A program made the position numbers and the translations under genes. Source: JAQIBY01 sp034721855 (lineage in GTDB: Bacteria > Bacteroidota > Bacteroidia > Bacteroidales > ML635J-15). Taken from it: a stretch of 64,000 nt of DNA. Numbering within the stretch: position 1 is the first letter of the stretch; each line of letters starts with the position of its first letter. The notes beneath the pieces are model-generated. The model was not told the origin of the DNA. It was given only the letters and a program-made list of their open reading frames with translations, and searched no databases. Positions 9,405 through 19,261 of the stretch are shown here, piece after piece. The stretch is taken from the NCBI GenBank assembly GCA_034721855.1, contig JAYENB010000007.1, positions 1 through 64,000 on the forward strand. The letters are read 5' to 3'.

Positions 9405-10394
9405 ATGGCAAGGGTACTAAGTGGCATAAGGTCAACTGGAAAATTGCACCTGGGGAATTACCTGGGAGCAGTGACTAATTTTGTGAAGTTGCAACATGAA
9501 CATCAGTGTTATTTTTTTATTGCTGATTATCACTCGCTGACAACGCATCCCACACCGTCAAATTTGCATCAAAATGTAAAACAGGTGTTGGTGGAATACC
9601 TTGCTGCCGGGATAGACCCTGAAAAAGCCACCATATACATTCAAAGCGATGTGCCTGAAGTTCCGGAACTGTATTTGCTGTTGAATATGAATGCATACCT
9701 TGGTGAGCTCGAACGCACAACAACGTTCAAAGAAAAAGCCCGCAGCCAACCCAATAATGTCAATGCAGGTTTGCTCACGTATCCGGTACTCATGGCGGCC
9801 GATATTTTAATTCACCAGGCAGATTATGTACCTGTGGGTAAAGACCAGGAACAAAACCTCGAAATGGCCAGAAAATTTGCCAGGCGTTTCAACCGGATGT
9901 ACAAAACAGATTTTTTCACTATCCCAAAAGGTTTTAATTTTGGTAATAAGCTTATAAAAATTCCCGGCCTGGATGGTACAGGGAAAATGGGGAAATCCGA
10001 AGGAAACGGACTCTACCTTTCGGATACAAATAAACAATTGCGTAAAAAAGTAATGAGAGCAAAAACAGATGCCGGACCAACTGAACCTAATTCAATAGTA
10101 AGCGAACCCATTCAAAATCTGTTTACCATTATGGAAATAGTATCAAAACCTGAAGTGGTGCAATCTTTCAAAGATGATTATGCCAACTGTACCATCAGGT
10201 ACGGAGATTTGAAAAAACAACTTGCCGAAGATATCATTACGCTTATTGAGCCTGTTAGAGAGCGTATCGAGGAAATTGAAAAAGATGAGGATTCCCTCAA
10301 AAAAGTGGTGAAGATGGGTACTGAAAAAGCCCGTGAAAGTGCACAAAAAACCCTGGATGAAGTTCGTCATCTTATTGGCTTCCGCCCGTTTTAA
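9405..10394 (+). CDS. trpS: Tryptophanyl-tRNA synthetase
   Basis: This 329-aa class I aminoacyl-tRNA synthetase charges tRNA-Trp. The opening RVLSGIRSTGKLHLGNYLGA carries the HIGH-equivalent HLGN, and the KMSKS-equivalent is KMGKSEGN (about 196-203). GKDQEQNLEMARKFARRFN is a typical TrpS segment. The length is normal (325-345 aa). The gene has its own 166-bp upstream region and overlaps the convergent queG by 23 bp. Confidence 0.95.
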   Translation: MARVLSGIRSTGKLHLGNYLGAVTNFVKLQHEHQCYFFIADYHSLTTHPTPSNLHQNVKQVLVEYLAAGIDPEKATIYIQSDVPEVPELYLLLNMNAYLGELERTTTFKEKARSQPNNVNAGLLTYPVLMAADILIHQADYVPVGKDQEQNLEMARKFARRFNRMYKTDFFTIPKGFNFGNKLIKIPGLDGTGKMGKSEGNGLYLSDTNKQLRKKVMRAKTDAGPTEPNSIVSEPIQNLFTIMEIVSKPEVVQSFKDDYANCTIRYGDLKKQLAEDIITLIEPVRERIEEIEKDEDSLKKVVKMGTEKARESAQKTLDEVRHLIGFRPF

Positions 10395-11307
10395 CGGCTT
10401 CAATATTTTTCAATAATTTTATCCGGCCTGCCCGCAGGAAAGCGGTACCTGCAAAAATCTGCCTGAACTGTTTATCATTCATGCTTTTAAGAATATCTAT
10501 GTTGATATAATTTATATGTTTTGCAGGCAAAAAATCGGTATCAACCCTGGCATTGATGTTCCGGTTCCATGGACACACTTCCTGACAGATATCACAACCA
10601 AACACCCATTTTTGCATGCCTTCTGCCACTGTACGCGGGATAGCTGTCCGGGTTTCAATGGTATGATATGAAATACATCGCCGTGCATCAAGGCCGTTTT
10701 TCGATAAGGCTTGTGCCGGACAAGCATTTATACACCGTGTACAAGTTCCACAACGGTTTTTGACATGATTTGTATCAGGGACTAAATCCAAATCGGTAAA
10801 CAATTCTGCGATAAACACATAAGAACCGAGTTTTGGATGAATCAGGCAGGTGTTTTTCCCTATCCAGCCTAACCCGGCTTTCACAGCAAGGCTACGCTCT
10901 AACACCGGAGCAGAATCCACAAAAGGGCGCGAAACAAATGACTTTCCGGTAATTTCCTGTATTGAAGCCTGCAATTTTTTTAAGCGTTTTTTTAAGCGCT
11001 TGTGGTAGTCTTTTCCCACGGCATAGCGGGCAATTTTGTATGGATATCCCGGCAAATCCTCGTTGTAATAAGCTTGCAAAAGAACAATGACAGACCGCAC
11101 TCCCGGAAATAATTTTTGCGGGTCCAGACGCATGTCATACCGGCTTTTCATATAGCTCATCTTTGCGTGATAGCCGTTTTCAAGCCATGCATTATATCGG
11201 GCAATATCTTCTTCAGGAATTTTTGCATCGGTAATACCTGCATCATCAAAACCAAGCTTCAGGGCCGCTGCTTTTATTTTTGCGCTATGTTCTGGTGAAA
11301 ATGACAC
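10372..11307 (-). CDS. queG: Epoxyqueuosine reductase
   Basis: This 311-aa iron-sulfur, cobalamin-dependent enzyme catalyses the last step of queuosine synthesis on tRNA. Two [4Fe-4S] motifs are visible: CGTCTRCINACP and CDICQEVCPWN. SAPVLERSLAVKAGLGWIGK is the conserved QueG core segment. The start is GTG at 11307, whose first G is the last base of the upstream stop (TAGTG), so translation is coupled. The length is slightly below E. coli QueG but normal for Bacteroidota. The 3' end overlaps trpS by 23 bp. Confidence 0.93.
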   Translation of the reverse strand: MSFSPEHSAKIKAAALKLGFDDAGITDAKIPEEDIARYNAWLENGYHAKMSYMKSRYDMRLDPQKLFPGVRSVIVLLQAYYNEDLPGYPYKIARYAVGKDYHKRLKKRLKKLQASIQEITGKSFVSRPFVDSAPVLERSLAVKAGLGWIGKNTCLIHPKLGSYVFIAELFTDLDLVPDTNHVKNRCGTCTRCINACPAQALSKNGLDARRCISYHTIETRTAIPRTVAEGMQKWVFGCDICQEVCPWNRNINARVDTDFLPAKHINYINIDILKSMNDKQFRQIFAGTAFLRAGRIKLLKNIEAVKTGGSQ

Positions 11308-12398
11308 TATTCCCCGGCATAAACGTTGCCATTCCAGTAAATGTCATGAGATTTAACCCCATAGCTGAAAGAAACTGTGGTGCCATGACATGAAAGTGAA
11401 GTCAGTTTTTCATACGAAATGATACCTGATTGTCCACGGTCAAAAATGTTGAGGTTGCCCTGCTCATTTTCCCAGGCGATCATACTGCCGTCATACACAT
11501 AATTGTCAGGGATGTAACTATCAAGGGTATAAGATTGCCCCTGCCAGTACACTTTGAAATAGTTTTGCACTGTATAAATCAGCAATTCATCCTCTACTAC
11601 AAACATATCAGGAGCATCAAAGGAAACTGTTACCACTTCATCATTGCCATCATATACTTTAAGATAATCATTGGAATCAATATAAGCCACAAACCCATCT
11701 CCGGTTTTGTAAGCCTTTGGTTCGAAACTTTCAAGCTCTAAAAAACTACCTTTATAAAACACCTGAAAATTATCGACAGGAGACTCAACAAAAGCGACAA
11801 CATCGCGTCCTGCTTTATAAGATTTCGCCCTGTCTTTATACATCATTTCAATGATTTCGCCTTTATAAAAAATATTGTAATAATCATGACTATCAAGGTA
11901 AACCATACTGTTTTCACCGACGGCATATTCGGTAATTTCATCTGCGGCAAGGGCATCATCGAGTTCAATGATTTCACCATCATAATACACCTTAAAAATT
12001 TTATTTTGCTTATCAAAAAATGCAATTAGTTCATCTCCGGCAGCATATAAATCTGTATAAACAGATAATGTGATATTATCTCCCCCGTCAAACACTTTCA
12101 ACTGATTGTTTAAATTATACGCTACGAGGTGGTCTGTCACAATGTAATTGCTCGCAAAACTGTTGATTTTAAACGTGTAATGATTGTAATAGATTTTAAA
12201 ATTTTCGGAATTGTCTTCATAGCCAAGGCATTCGTTGCCTATTTGATACGATTTTAATGGCAAATGTTCCAGTTCTTTGAATTCACCCCCGTCAAACAAT
12301 TGAACCTTATTCAAATAGTCTGTGTATATGGCCATATCCTGTGAACAAACCCAAAGGCTTGCCATAACCAGCATAAACAACAGGGATATCCTCTTCAT
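11307..12398 (-). CDS. Exported repeat protein, predicted beta-propeller
   Basis: The start chosen is the inner ATG at 12398 (MKRISLLFMLVMASLWVCSQ, signal peptide); ATG at 12404 adds two residues. The mature part has about eight degenerate repeats of roughly 40 residues. Each holds an aromatic/hydrophobic strand, often VAY or VVAF, then an F-K-V-Y/F-Y-x-G-E pattern (for example FKVYYDGEIIEL, NIFYKGEIIEM, FQVFYKGSFLEL and LKVYDGN). This suggests an eight-bladed propeller or related solenoid. No enzyme motif is recognised. It is cotranscribed with queG through a 1-bp overlap; a functional link to queuosine is not implied. Confidence 0.65.
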   Translation of the reverse strand: MKRISLLFMLVMASLWVCSQDMAIYTDYLNKVQLFDGGEFKELEHLPLKSYQIGNECLGYEDNSENFKIYYNHYTFKINSFASNYIVTDHLVAYNLNNQLKVFDGGDNITLSVYTDLYAAGDELIAFFDKQNKIFKVYYDGEIIELDDALAADEITEYAVGENSMVYLDSHDYYNIFYKGEIIEMMYKDRAKSYKAGRDVVAFVESPVDNFQVFYKGSFLELESFEPKAYKTGDGFVAYIDSNDYLKVYDGNDEVVTVSFDAPDMFVVEDELLIYTVQNYFKVYWQGQSYTLDSYIPDNYVYDGSMIAWENEQGNLNIFDRGQSGIISYEKLTSLSCHGTTVSFSYGVKSHDIYWNGNVYAGE

Positions 12399-12465
12399 AA
12401 TCAAAAGATTTCAAACAAAGATATAAAAAATACCACAATATTTTTCATTTGCATCATTTATTTTG

Positions 12466-12780
12466 TAACTACTCAGTGCTAAAATTAAATAAGAATTTAC
12501 TATTCAGACGCATTTGATTTTCACCGCAAAGACGGAGAGTCGCTAAGAAATTGAATAATTTGGTCACATAGACAGTTAACATCGGATAACACTAATTAAA
12601 AACGGTTGCGATATTGTATTATTTCTTAAAACATCGACATTTCATAAGTAACCGATTTTAACCATTATTAACCCCGTAGAAATTTTTCAACGGGGTTAAC
12701 AGTTCAATTTACAAATTTCAAACCTTTGTGCCTTTGCGACTTTGCGATAAGGAGCTACTTTTGCTGACACTGATTAGTTC
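12466..12780. repeat. Family A dispersed repeat, copy A1
   Basis: This 315-bp non-coding element starts TAACTACTCAGT and ends ACTGATTAGTT, giving imperfect 11-12 bp terminal inverted repeats. Almost all of it is repeated at 26663-26995 (A3). It contains a strong hairpin at 12670-12697 (AACCCCGT ... ACGGGGTT) and the shared 3' block GGAGCTACTTTTGCTGACACTG. It fills most of the gap between the repeat-protein gene and thiL. Confidence 0.8.
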
Positions 12781-12876
12781 CTTTATTTTAATAACGGTCA
12801 AAATCTTTGCCAAACAATCCTTATTTTTGCAAAAATTAAGGCTGACAAATAAAGCATGACAAAAAAATAACGTTAT

Positions 12877-13920
12877 ATGAAAAAGAAAAGTATAAAAGAA
12901 CTTGGCGAGTTTGGTTTGATCACGCATTTGACATCGGATGTTCGTTGTCAAAAAGCATCCACGGTGTATGGCATTGGTGATGATTGCGCGATATTCAATC
13001 ATAAGAACCGTGATAGCCTGGTAACTTCAGATATGCTGATGGAAGGCATACATTTTGATTTGGTATATACCCCTTTGAAACATCTCGGATACAAAGCCGT
13101 TGTTGTCAATCTAAGTGATATTTATGCTATAAACGGCACTCCTGAACAGATTGTAGTTTCCATTGCCTTGTCGTCGAAATTTTCTCTTAAAGCAGCTGAA
13201 GAGCTTTACAAAGGCATCAAAGAAGCCTGCCGCATGTATGATGTGGATTTTGTGGGAGGTGACACAACCAGCTCAATGACAGGATTGGCAATCAGTATCA
13301 CAGCACTTGGATCGGTAGAAAAGGGCAAAGCAGTGAAACGGAATACGGCGGGTGACAAAGAACTTATTTGTGTCAGTGGAGATTTAGGTGCGTCATACCT
13401 TGGCCTTCAGTTGCTAAAACGGGAAAAGAAGATATTTATGAAAGACCCGAAAATTCAGCCTGAACTTGACAAATATCCTTATCTCATTGAAAGGCAACTA
13501 AAACCGGAAGCCCGCAAAGATATTATACGTCAGCTACAGGAAAAGGACATCCTCCCTACATCTATGATTGATTTATCAGATGGATTATCATCTGATCTTT
13601 TACACATTGCCACACAGTCAAACCTCGGATGCAAGCTTTTTGAAGACAAACTACCCATCGCGATGGAGACACAAAAAGCAGCAGAAGAATTTCATTTAGA
13701 TCCCGGCATTCCTGCACTTAACGGCGGTGAAGATTATGAATTGCTGTTTACCATCGCTCAGAAAGACCACGAAAAGATACAACAAATCCCGGGCATTTCA
13801 ATCATTGGACACATGTCACCTGAAAAAGAAAAATATGTGATGGTTGCCAGAAACGGCAAAGAAATTCCGTTGGAAGCTCAAGGATGGAATGCATTGAACC
13901 GGTCTGGCGAAAGCCGGTAG
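12877..13920 (+). CDS. thiL: Thiamine-monophosphate kinase
   Basis: The 347-aa ATP-dependent kinase converts thiamine phosphate to thiamine diphosphate. GIGDDCAIF (about residues 30-38), TSDMLMEGIHFD (48-59), YKAVVVNLSDIYAINGTPEQ (68-87), DFVGGDTTSS (123-132) and MIDLSDGLSSDL (228-239) match ThiL's metal and nucleotide sites. The length is normal. It stands alone between a repeat-filled intergenic region and the convergent lpxA. Confidence 0.93.
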   Translation: MKKKSIKELGEFGLITHLTSDVRCQKASTVYGIGDDCAIFNHKNRDSLVTSDMLMEGIHFDLVYTPLKHLGYKAVVVNLSDIYAINGTPEQIVVSIALSSKFSLKAAEELYKGIKEACRMYDVDFVGGDTTSSMTGLAISITALGSVEKGKAVKRNTAGDKELICVSGDLGASYLGLQLLKREKKIFMKDPKIQPELDKYPYLIERQLKPEARKDIIRQLQEKDILPTSMIDLSDGLSSDLLHIATQSNLGCKLFEDKLPIAMETQKAAEEFHLDPGIPALNGGEDYELLFTIAQKDHEKIQQIPGISIIGHMSPEKEKYVMVARNGKEIPLEAQGWNALNRSGESR

Positions 13921-14002
13921 TTATGAGGTGTTCTTCTGACTCCGGACTTCCGACTAATCAGTACTCGCCCCTGAAAAAAAATAGGGGAACTTCATAATAA
14001 GG

Positions 14003-14056
14003 GGTTAGGTGTTAGGAGTTAGGAAAAGTTTCCCTCGTAAAACCTAACCCCTAACC
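14003..14056. terminator. TTAGG-type inverted repeat between convergent genes
   Basis: GGTTAGGTGTTAGG at 14003-14016 pairs with CCTAACCCCTAACC at 14043-14056 (13 of 14 bases), loop about 26 nt. It lies between the convergent thiL and lpxA and could act as a bidirectional terminator. The motif is a low-complexity TTAGG-like repeat common in environmental Bacteroidota intergenic DNA, so a repeat origin is also possible. Confidence 0.45.
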
Positions 14057-14169
14057 ACTAAAACCTCTTATCTTATTTTTTGAACTTTTAATTTCATTAA
14101 AACCATAGCCAAAAAAATCAAATTTACCCAAAATTAACTGTACATTTAAAAAGAGTTATATGAGAGTTA

Positions 14170-14952
14170 CTATTCATCAAAATATCCCCTGATGATTCCT
14201 CGTTTCGAGTTGCGCACAAAGAGAATGATTTCGTCGCGTTCTTTCGTTGCTTTCATTTCTGCTTCAATGTAATCAATGGCCTGACTGCGATTCATCCCGT
14301 TGTTGAAAAGTTTACGGTAAATTTCCTGAATTTCGTTGATTTTTTTATTGGTAAAATTGCGACGTCGCAGACCAATGGAATTCACCCCTGAAAATGTCAA
14401 AGGATACCGTCCGGCTTTTGTATAAGGAGGAACATCTTTTCCAACCAGCGAGCCACCGGCAAGAATTGAATGTACCCCGATATGCACAAATTGGTGGACA
14501 GCAGAAGTCCCAGATATGATTGCCCAGTCATCTACCTGTACTTCACCGGCCAGTTGAACAGCGTTGGCCATAATAATATTATTGCCAATAATACAATCAT
14601 GCGCTATATGTGTATAAGCCATCAGCAGGTTGTTGTCTCCTATTTTCGTAACATTCCGGGCTGCTGTGCCACGATTTACGGTAACAAATTCACGTAACGT
14701 ATTATTGTCACCAATTACCACAGACGTTTTCTCACCCCGGTATTTCAGATCCTGGGGGATAGCACCAATAACAGCCCCAGGGAAAATGCTGCAATTATTA
14801 CCAATTTTCACATTTTCCATGATGGTAGCATTTTGTCCTATCCAGCAGCCTTCGCCAATTTCAACATTTTTACTGATGTTCACGAAAGGTTCAATCACAA
14901 CATTTGATGCAATTTTTGCATCCGGATGGACGTATGCTAAAGGTTGATTCAT
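14170..14952 (-). CDS. lpxA: UDP-N-acetylglucosamine O-acyltransferase
   Basis: This 260-aa left-handed beta-helix protein catalyses the first step of lipid A synthesis. Hexapeptide repeats cover residues 10-190 and THIAHDCIIGNN carries the catalytic His. GVNSIGLRRRNF begins the C-terminal helical domain. The length is standard. It begins 1 bp after the lpxC/fabZ stop and is the last gene of the HD - lpxD - lpxC/fabZ - lpxA operon. Confidence 0.96.
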   Translation of the reverse strand: MNQPLAYVHPDAKIASNVVIEPFVNISKNVEIGEGCWIGQNATIMENVKIGNNCSIFPGAVIGAIPQDLKYRGEKTSVVIGDNNTLREFVTVNRGTAARNVTKIGDNNLLMAYTHIAHDCIIGNNIIMANAVQLAGEVQVDDWAIISGTSAVHQFVHIGVHSILAGGSLVGKDVPPYTKAGRYPLTFSGVNSIGLRRRNFTNKKINEIQEIYRKLFNNGMNRSQAIDYIEAEMKATKERDEIILFVRNSKRGIIRGYFDE

Positions 14953-14953
14953 A

Positions 14954-16354
14954 TTATTTTGTTTTTACAATTTGAGCTATCAATTCGGCTTCGCAGGCAA
15001 GTTTTTCACCCACAAACGCTTCGCCGGACATGTAAGCAATGCCGCGGCGGATAGGTTGTATTAAACTGAGTTTCATAATGATTGTATCGCCTGGAACCAC
15101 TTGTTTTCTGAATTTTACCTTATCAATTTTCATAAAGTAGGTAAGGTAATTTTCGGGGTCGGGTACCGTGCCCAATACCAGGATTCCACCAACCTGAGCC
15201 ATAGCTTCAACCTGAAGCACGCCCGGCATAATTGGGTCGTCAGGGAAATGACCTATAAAAAAAGGCTCATCAAGTGTAACATTTTTTACGCCTACAATAT
15301 CTTTTTCTGTCAGACTGAGGATCTTGTCAACAAATAAAAAGGGAGACCTGTGAGGTAATCGTTGTTTTATCTCGTTGGTATTGTACAAGGGTTTTGCGTT
15401 CGCATCATATTTTGGTATGGCTGGTTTTCTTAATTCTTTTACAACATGTTTTCGCAGGCTTTTAGCCAGTTCTGTATTGGCATAATGTCCCGGCCTTTTA
15501 GCAATGATGTTACCTTTAATACGATAACCCACAAGTGCAAGATCTCCGATCATGTCCAGTAATTTGTGTCTTGCCGGTTCATTGATGAAATGCAAATCCA
15601 GGTTGTTCAGTACACCATGGGTTTTTACTTCTATGCCGGGTTTATTAAACAACCTTGCCATGCGGTTAAATTCTTCTTCCGAATACACTTTATCAACAAG
15701 CACAATGGCATTGTCAAGGTCTCCGCCTTTGATAAGCCCTGCTTTGAGGAGAGGTTCCAGCTCACTGAGAAAAGCAAACGTACGGCATGGTGCCACCTCA
15801 TCTTCAAAATTTTTCAGGTTGTTCAATCCTGCAAACTGATTAACCAGTTCTGTGGATTTATAATCAACCAGTACGTTCATTCTGAAATCATCATCCGGAT
15901 ACAATGCCAGTTCGATTTCTTTTGCTTCATCTTTATACACTTTCTTTTCCTTGAACTCAAACACAATCTGGTCTGCGTCCTGTTCTTCAATACCGGCATT
16001 TTTTAACGCATTCACCCAATGTTTGGCACTGCCATCAAGAATGGGCACTTCCGGACCGTTTAATTCAAACAACAAATTATCAATGCCAAGGCCATAGGCT
16101 GCGGCAAGCAAATGTTCCACAGTACTTACCTTGACATCATTTTTTGCCAGACTTGTTCCCCTTGAAGTATCAACGACATTTTCGGCTAAAGCCTCAATTA
16201 TTGGTTCTCTTTCAACATCAGTGCGTTTAAATTTATACCAGTGATTTACCGGAGCAGGTTTTATTGTAAGATCCACTTTATGCCCCGTATGCAATCCGAT
16301 CCCCTGCACGGTTACGGCTTTTTTAATGCTTGTTTGCTTTTTATCCATTTTCAA
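14954..16354 (-). CDS. lpxC/fabZ: Bifunctional LpxC deacetylase / FabZ dehydratase
   Basis: The 466-aa fusion combines LpxC (about residues 1-315; GIGLHTGHKVDLTI, the zinc site TVEHLLAAAYGLG, and LHFINEPARHKLLDMIGDL) with FabZ (about 325-466; LPHRSPFLFVDKI and the catalytic GHFPDDPIMPGVLQVEAMAQ). LpxC performs the committed step of lipid A synthesis; FabZ dehydrates 3-hydroxyacyl-ACP, so the fusion ties the competing lipid A and fatty acid branches to one polypeptide. This fusion is well known in Bacteroidota. An alternative start is ATG at 16348. Confidence 0.96.
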   Translation of the reverse strand: MKMDKKQTSIKKAVTVQGIGLHTGHKVDLTIKPAPVNHWYKFKRTDVEREPIIEALAENVVDTSRGTSLAKNDVKVSTVEHLLAAAYGLGIDNLLFELNGPEVPILDGSAKHWVNALKNAGIEEQDADQIVFEFKEKKVYKDEAKEIELALYPDDDFRMNVLVDYKSTELVNQFAGLNNLKNFEDEVAPCRTFAFLSELEPLLKAGLIKGGDLDNAIVLVDKVYSEEEFNRMARLFNKPGIEVKTHGVLNNLDLHFINEPARHKLLDMIGDLALVGYRIKGNIIAKRPGHYANTELAKSLRKHVVKELRKPAIPKYDANAKPLYNTNEIKQRLPHRSPFLFVDKILSLTEKDIVGVKNVTLDEPFFIGHFPDDPIMPGVLQVEAMAQVGGILVLGTVPDPENYLTYFMKIDKVKFRKQVVPGDTIIMKLSLIQPIRRGIAYMSGEAFVGEKLACEAELIAQIVKTK

Positions 16355-16667
16355 AAATTTGCAAAACGTATTGTTGATTTGGTGACAAAAATAACATTTA
16401 GAATTAATTAAAAAAAAGTTTGAAAAAAAACCACCGGTATTTGGTTTAGAATTAGTGAGTCTAAATTGCTACATCATGAAGTCATAAGGCAATGTCAGCG
16501 CCACCCATATTATTCATTTATAATCTGTAATTACTCACTGCAAATCCCTATGCCAAATTAGGCGTGAGGGGCTACGACGGATACCTGTCTGGGTGCCAGG
16601 TGCGCAAATTTTTAATGGATTCTGGGCTACAGCCCATTTTCTATTATGGTTTTATGTGGCTGTGAAG
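16355..16667. other. Intergenic region between lpxD and lpxC/fabZ
   Basis: This 313-bp region interrupts the lipid A operon. The lpxC-proximal part is A/T-rich. Further away is a short palindrome TGGGCTACAGCCCA near 16622-16635, which could form a weak terminator after lpxD. A separate promoter for lpxC/fabZ here is plausible, but no clear -33/-7 pair was found. No ORF is supported. Confidence 0.4.
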
Positions 16668-17702
16668 TCACTCTGATTTTAGCCTGGCAATTTCCTTTTT
16701 TAGTTGCTGAATTTCATCACGCATTTCAGGGATTTGTTTTTGCAAGATGAAATTTCGTTTATAGTCTCTTGCTGCAATGGCAGGACTTCCCATAACGGTT
16801 TCCCTGGATTTTACATCGCCGGGGACCCCTGATTGTGCAGCGATGGATACCTTATCCCCGATATTCACATGGCCGGAAATGCCCACCTGGCCACCAAACA
16901 TACAATGGCTGCCGATTTTTGCGGTGCCGCTGATTCCGGTTTGTGCTGCCATAACTGTATGTTTGCCTATCACTACGTTATGCGCAACATGTATCAGGTT
17001 ATCCAGTTTTACACCACTTTCTATCAGTGTTTCACCCATGGTTGCCCTGTCAATGGTTGTGTTGGCACCTATTTCTACATCATCTTTAATATGCACAATA
17101 CCCACCTGCTCGATTTTTTTGAAAACGCCTTCATTATCCGGGGCAAAGCCAAATCCATCGGAGCCAATAACAACCCCGGCATGAATAATACAGTTTTTTC
17201 CGATTTTTGTGCCGTGGTAAATTTTTACACCCGAAAAAATTGTGACATTATCGCCCAGGCAAACATTATCACCGATATAAGCATGCGGATAAATTTTACA
17301 GTTTTTGCCTATTTTTACATGTTTGCCTACATAAGCAAATGCGCCCAGGTATAAATTTTCTCCCGCAATACTTGTTTCATCAAAATAATGAAATTTTTCT
17401 TTTCCATTTTTATCCTGCAGGTTTGAATTGTATATTTTCAATACATCGGCAAATGCCTGATATGGGTCATCCACGCGTATCAATGTCGGTTTTACAGGTT
17501 TCTCGGGTTTAAAATCCCTGCTTACAAGCACCACGGATGCAGATGTGTCGTATATATATCCGGTGTATTTTGAATTGGCAAGAAAACTCAAACTGCCTGG
17601 TTTTCCTTCTTCAATTTTCGTGACATCATCCACCTTTACTTTGGGATTGCCTTCAATTTCACCGTTTAAAAACTTTGCAATTTGTTTTGCTGAATATTTC
17701 AT
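16668..17702 (-). CDS. lpxD: UDP-3-O-acylglucosamine N-acyltransferase
   Basis: This 344-aa enzyme performs the third step of lipid A synthesis. The start is ATG at 17702 (MKYSAKQIAKFLNGEIEG), which overlaps the HD-gene stop in an ATGA; a longer frame from 17732 is less likely. The N-terminal uridine-binding domain is residues 1-100, followed by hexapeptide repeats (GKNCKIYPHAYIGDNV and others) with catalytic His in NLIHVAHNVVIG, and a C-terminal helix rich in K/E. Confidence 0.95.
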   Translation of the reverse strand: MKYSAKQIAKFLNGEIEGNPKVKVDDVTKIEEGKPGSLSFLANSKYTGYIYDTSASVVLVSRDFKPEKPVKPTLIRVDDPYQAFADVLKIYNSNLQDKNGKEKFHYFDETSIAGENLYLGAFAYVGKHVKIGKNCKIYPHAYIGDNVCLGDNVTIFSGVKIYHGTKIGKNCIIHAGVVIGSDGFGFAPDNEGVFKKIEQVGIVHIKDDVEIGANTTIDRATMGETLIESGVKLDNLIHVAHNVVIGKHTVMAAQTGISGTAKIGSHCMFGGQVGISGHVNIGDKVSIAAQSGVPGDVKSRETVMGSPAIAARDYKRNFILQKQIPEMRDEIQQLKKEIARLKSE

Positions 17703-18931
17703 TCTGTCATTGTTATTTCTTTTGGGTAACAAAGATAATATTTTATTACATTATGACTCAACATTGCCCTGTCAAACATTTCTGATGCATCCGCGATGTC
17801 TGTTAATTTACCTTGTCTCAAAATATTAATTTCTTCATCCATGTTGTCATAAGCGGAGTTTGATATTTTTCCCGCGTTGAGATAGTACTTGCTTTCTTGT
17901 TTGCTGATATCAAATATTTTGCAAATACGATGCCGGATCATGTCAACATAATCAGGGTCAAAAGGGTTTCGTTGTAATTCCATTCTGAATAAGCGGCGGT
18001 TCATCAACCTGCCGGATAAATCTGATAATATTTTATCTTCATTGTTCACCCAGGCCTTAACAGATGACATAATATCACTGTCATCAAGCCGGTTGAATTT
18101 TTCCAGCATCTCATCATTTTCACTATTATTGTGTGTTAAAAACCAAAGCAAAGCATCACTGGCATTCAGTTTATGGCCTTCGGCAATAAGGTCTTTCGCC
18201 CGTTGTAAAATGATTTCAAGCAGTTTTTCTGCACTCAGGACAGTTTTGTGTAAATATACCTGCCAATACATTAGCCTTCGGGCAATCAAAAATTTTTCAA
18301 TGCTGTAAATGCCTTTAGCATCAACAACCAATTTATCATTAAAAACATTCAGCATTTTAATGATCCGTTCTGAGCCTATAACCCCTTCGGATACCCCGGT
18401 AAAAAAACTGTCGCGCCGGAGATAATCCAACCTGTCCACATCCAACTGGCTTGATACAAGCTGGTGCAGGAATTTTTTGGGGTATTGGTTAATAAATATG
18501 TCAATGGCCATATCCAATTTGCCATGCATTTCTTTATTTAAGGCCTGAATGTATTTCAAGGATAAAGTTTCATGGTCATAACTGGTTATAATATCCTTTT
18601 CCAGCGTATGTGAATATGGCCCGTGACCAATATCATGCAATAATATTGCAATGTTTACCGCTTCAGCTTCCTTTTCGGTAATGTGATGGCCTTTGTTCCG
18701 GATAACCCCTATTGCCATTTCCATCAGATGCATGGCGCCTATCGCATGATGAAAACGGGTGTGTATAGCTCCGGGATATACAAGAGAGGTCATTCCTAAC
18801 TGGGAAATCCGCCGTAACCGTTGAAAATACGAATGTTCAATCAGGTCAAAAATGCTGTCGTATTGCACAGAAATAAAACCATGTACAGGGTCATTAATAA
18901 TTTTTCGTTTATTTGTTTTTAGTTGTTTCAT
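17699..18931 (-). CDS. HD-domain phosphohydrolase (dGTPase-like)
   Basis: This 410-aa HD-superfamily metal-dependent phosphohydrolase has ligands in RFHHAIGAMHLME (about residues 60-72), ILLHDIGHGPYSHTLE (95-110) and SQLDVDRLDYLRRDSFFTG (160-178). These are features of the YdhJ/SAMHD1-related dGTPase-like subgroup. The natural substrate is unproven; deoxynucleoside triphosphates are inferred. It precedes lpxD with a 4-bp ATGA overlap, a gene order often seen in Bacteroidota. Confidence 0.85.
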   Translation of the reverse strand: MKQLKTNKRKIINDPVHGFISVQYDSIFDLIEHSYFQRLRRISQLGMTSLVYPGAIHTRFHHAIGAMHLMEMAIGVIRNKGHHITEKEAEAVNIAILLHDIGHGPYSHTLEKDIITSYDHETLSLKYIQALNKEMHGKLDMAIDIFINQYPKKFLHQLVSSQLDVDRLDYLRRDSFFTGVSEGVIGSERIIKMLNVFNDKLVVDAKGIYSIEKFLIARRLMYWQVYLHKTVLSAEKLLEIILQRAKDLIAEGHKLNASDALLWFLTHNNSENDEMLEKFNRLDDSDIMSSVKAWVNNEDKILSDLSGRLMNRRLFRMELQRNPFDPDYVDMIRHRICKIFDISKQESKYYLNAGKISNSAYDNMDEEINILRQGKLTDIADASEMFDRAMLSHNVIKYYLCYPKEITMTE

Positions 18932-18961
18932 ACATTAATGTACTTTCCTTTTTTTTACCTA

Positions 18962-19123
18962 TGAGTTCAGTCTAAAAAGTAAAAATAACAAAATTTCCCA
19001 CCAAGCCACCAAGCTACAAAGACACCAAGTTTCACAAAGTACTGGTATTCAATAAATTTAACTTTGTGATTTCTTTATGTCTTAGCGGCTCGTGGGATAA
19101 AATGACTTTTTAGACCGGGCTCA
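18962..19123. repeat. Family C inverted-repeat element
   Basis: This 162-bp element has 19-bp terminal inverted repeats with three mismatches: the left end is TGAG, four variable bases and GTCTAAAAAGT; the right end is its complement at 19105-19123. The interior is of the CCACCAAGCTACAAAGACACC / TTTCTTTATGTCTTAGCGG type. A right end of the same kind (ACTTTTTAGACTGGCCTCA) occurs at 38852-38870 beside a scaffold gap, and a lone AGTCTAAAAAGTG at 40836-40848. It looks like a non-autonomous element; no ORF is present. Confidence 0.65.
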
Positions 19124-19261
19124 CCTAATTATTAGGCTTAACGATAACAAAATTAAAAAAACAAATGATTTATTATCCCCTGTAATGAAAAGTTTTTATT
19201 TTACTCAAATCCGTGATTATATGGCACAAAATTTGTTTCACAGATAAAAACGTTAAGCATT

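Noticed and set aside
14001..14056. TTAGGG-like text as a telomere-type or replication signal
   Set aside because: It is a short imperfect inverted repeat between convergent genes; terminator or dispersed repeat is simpler.
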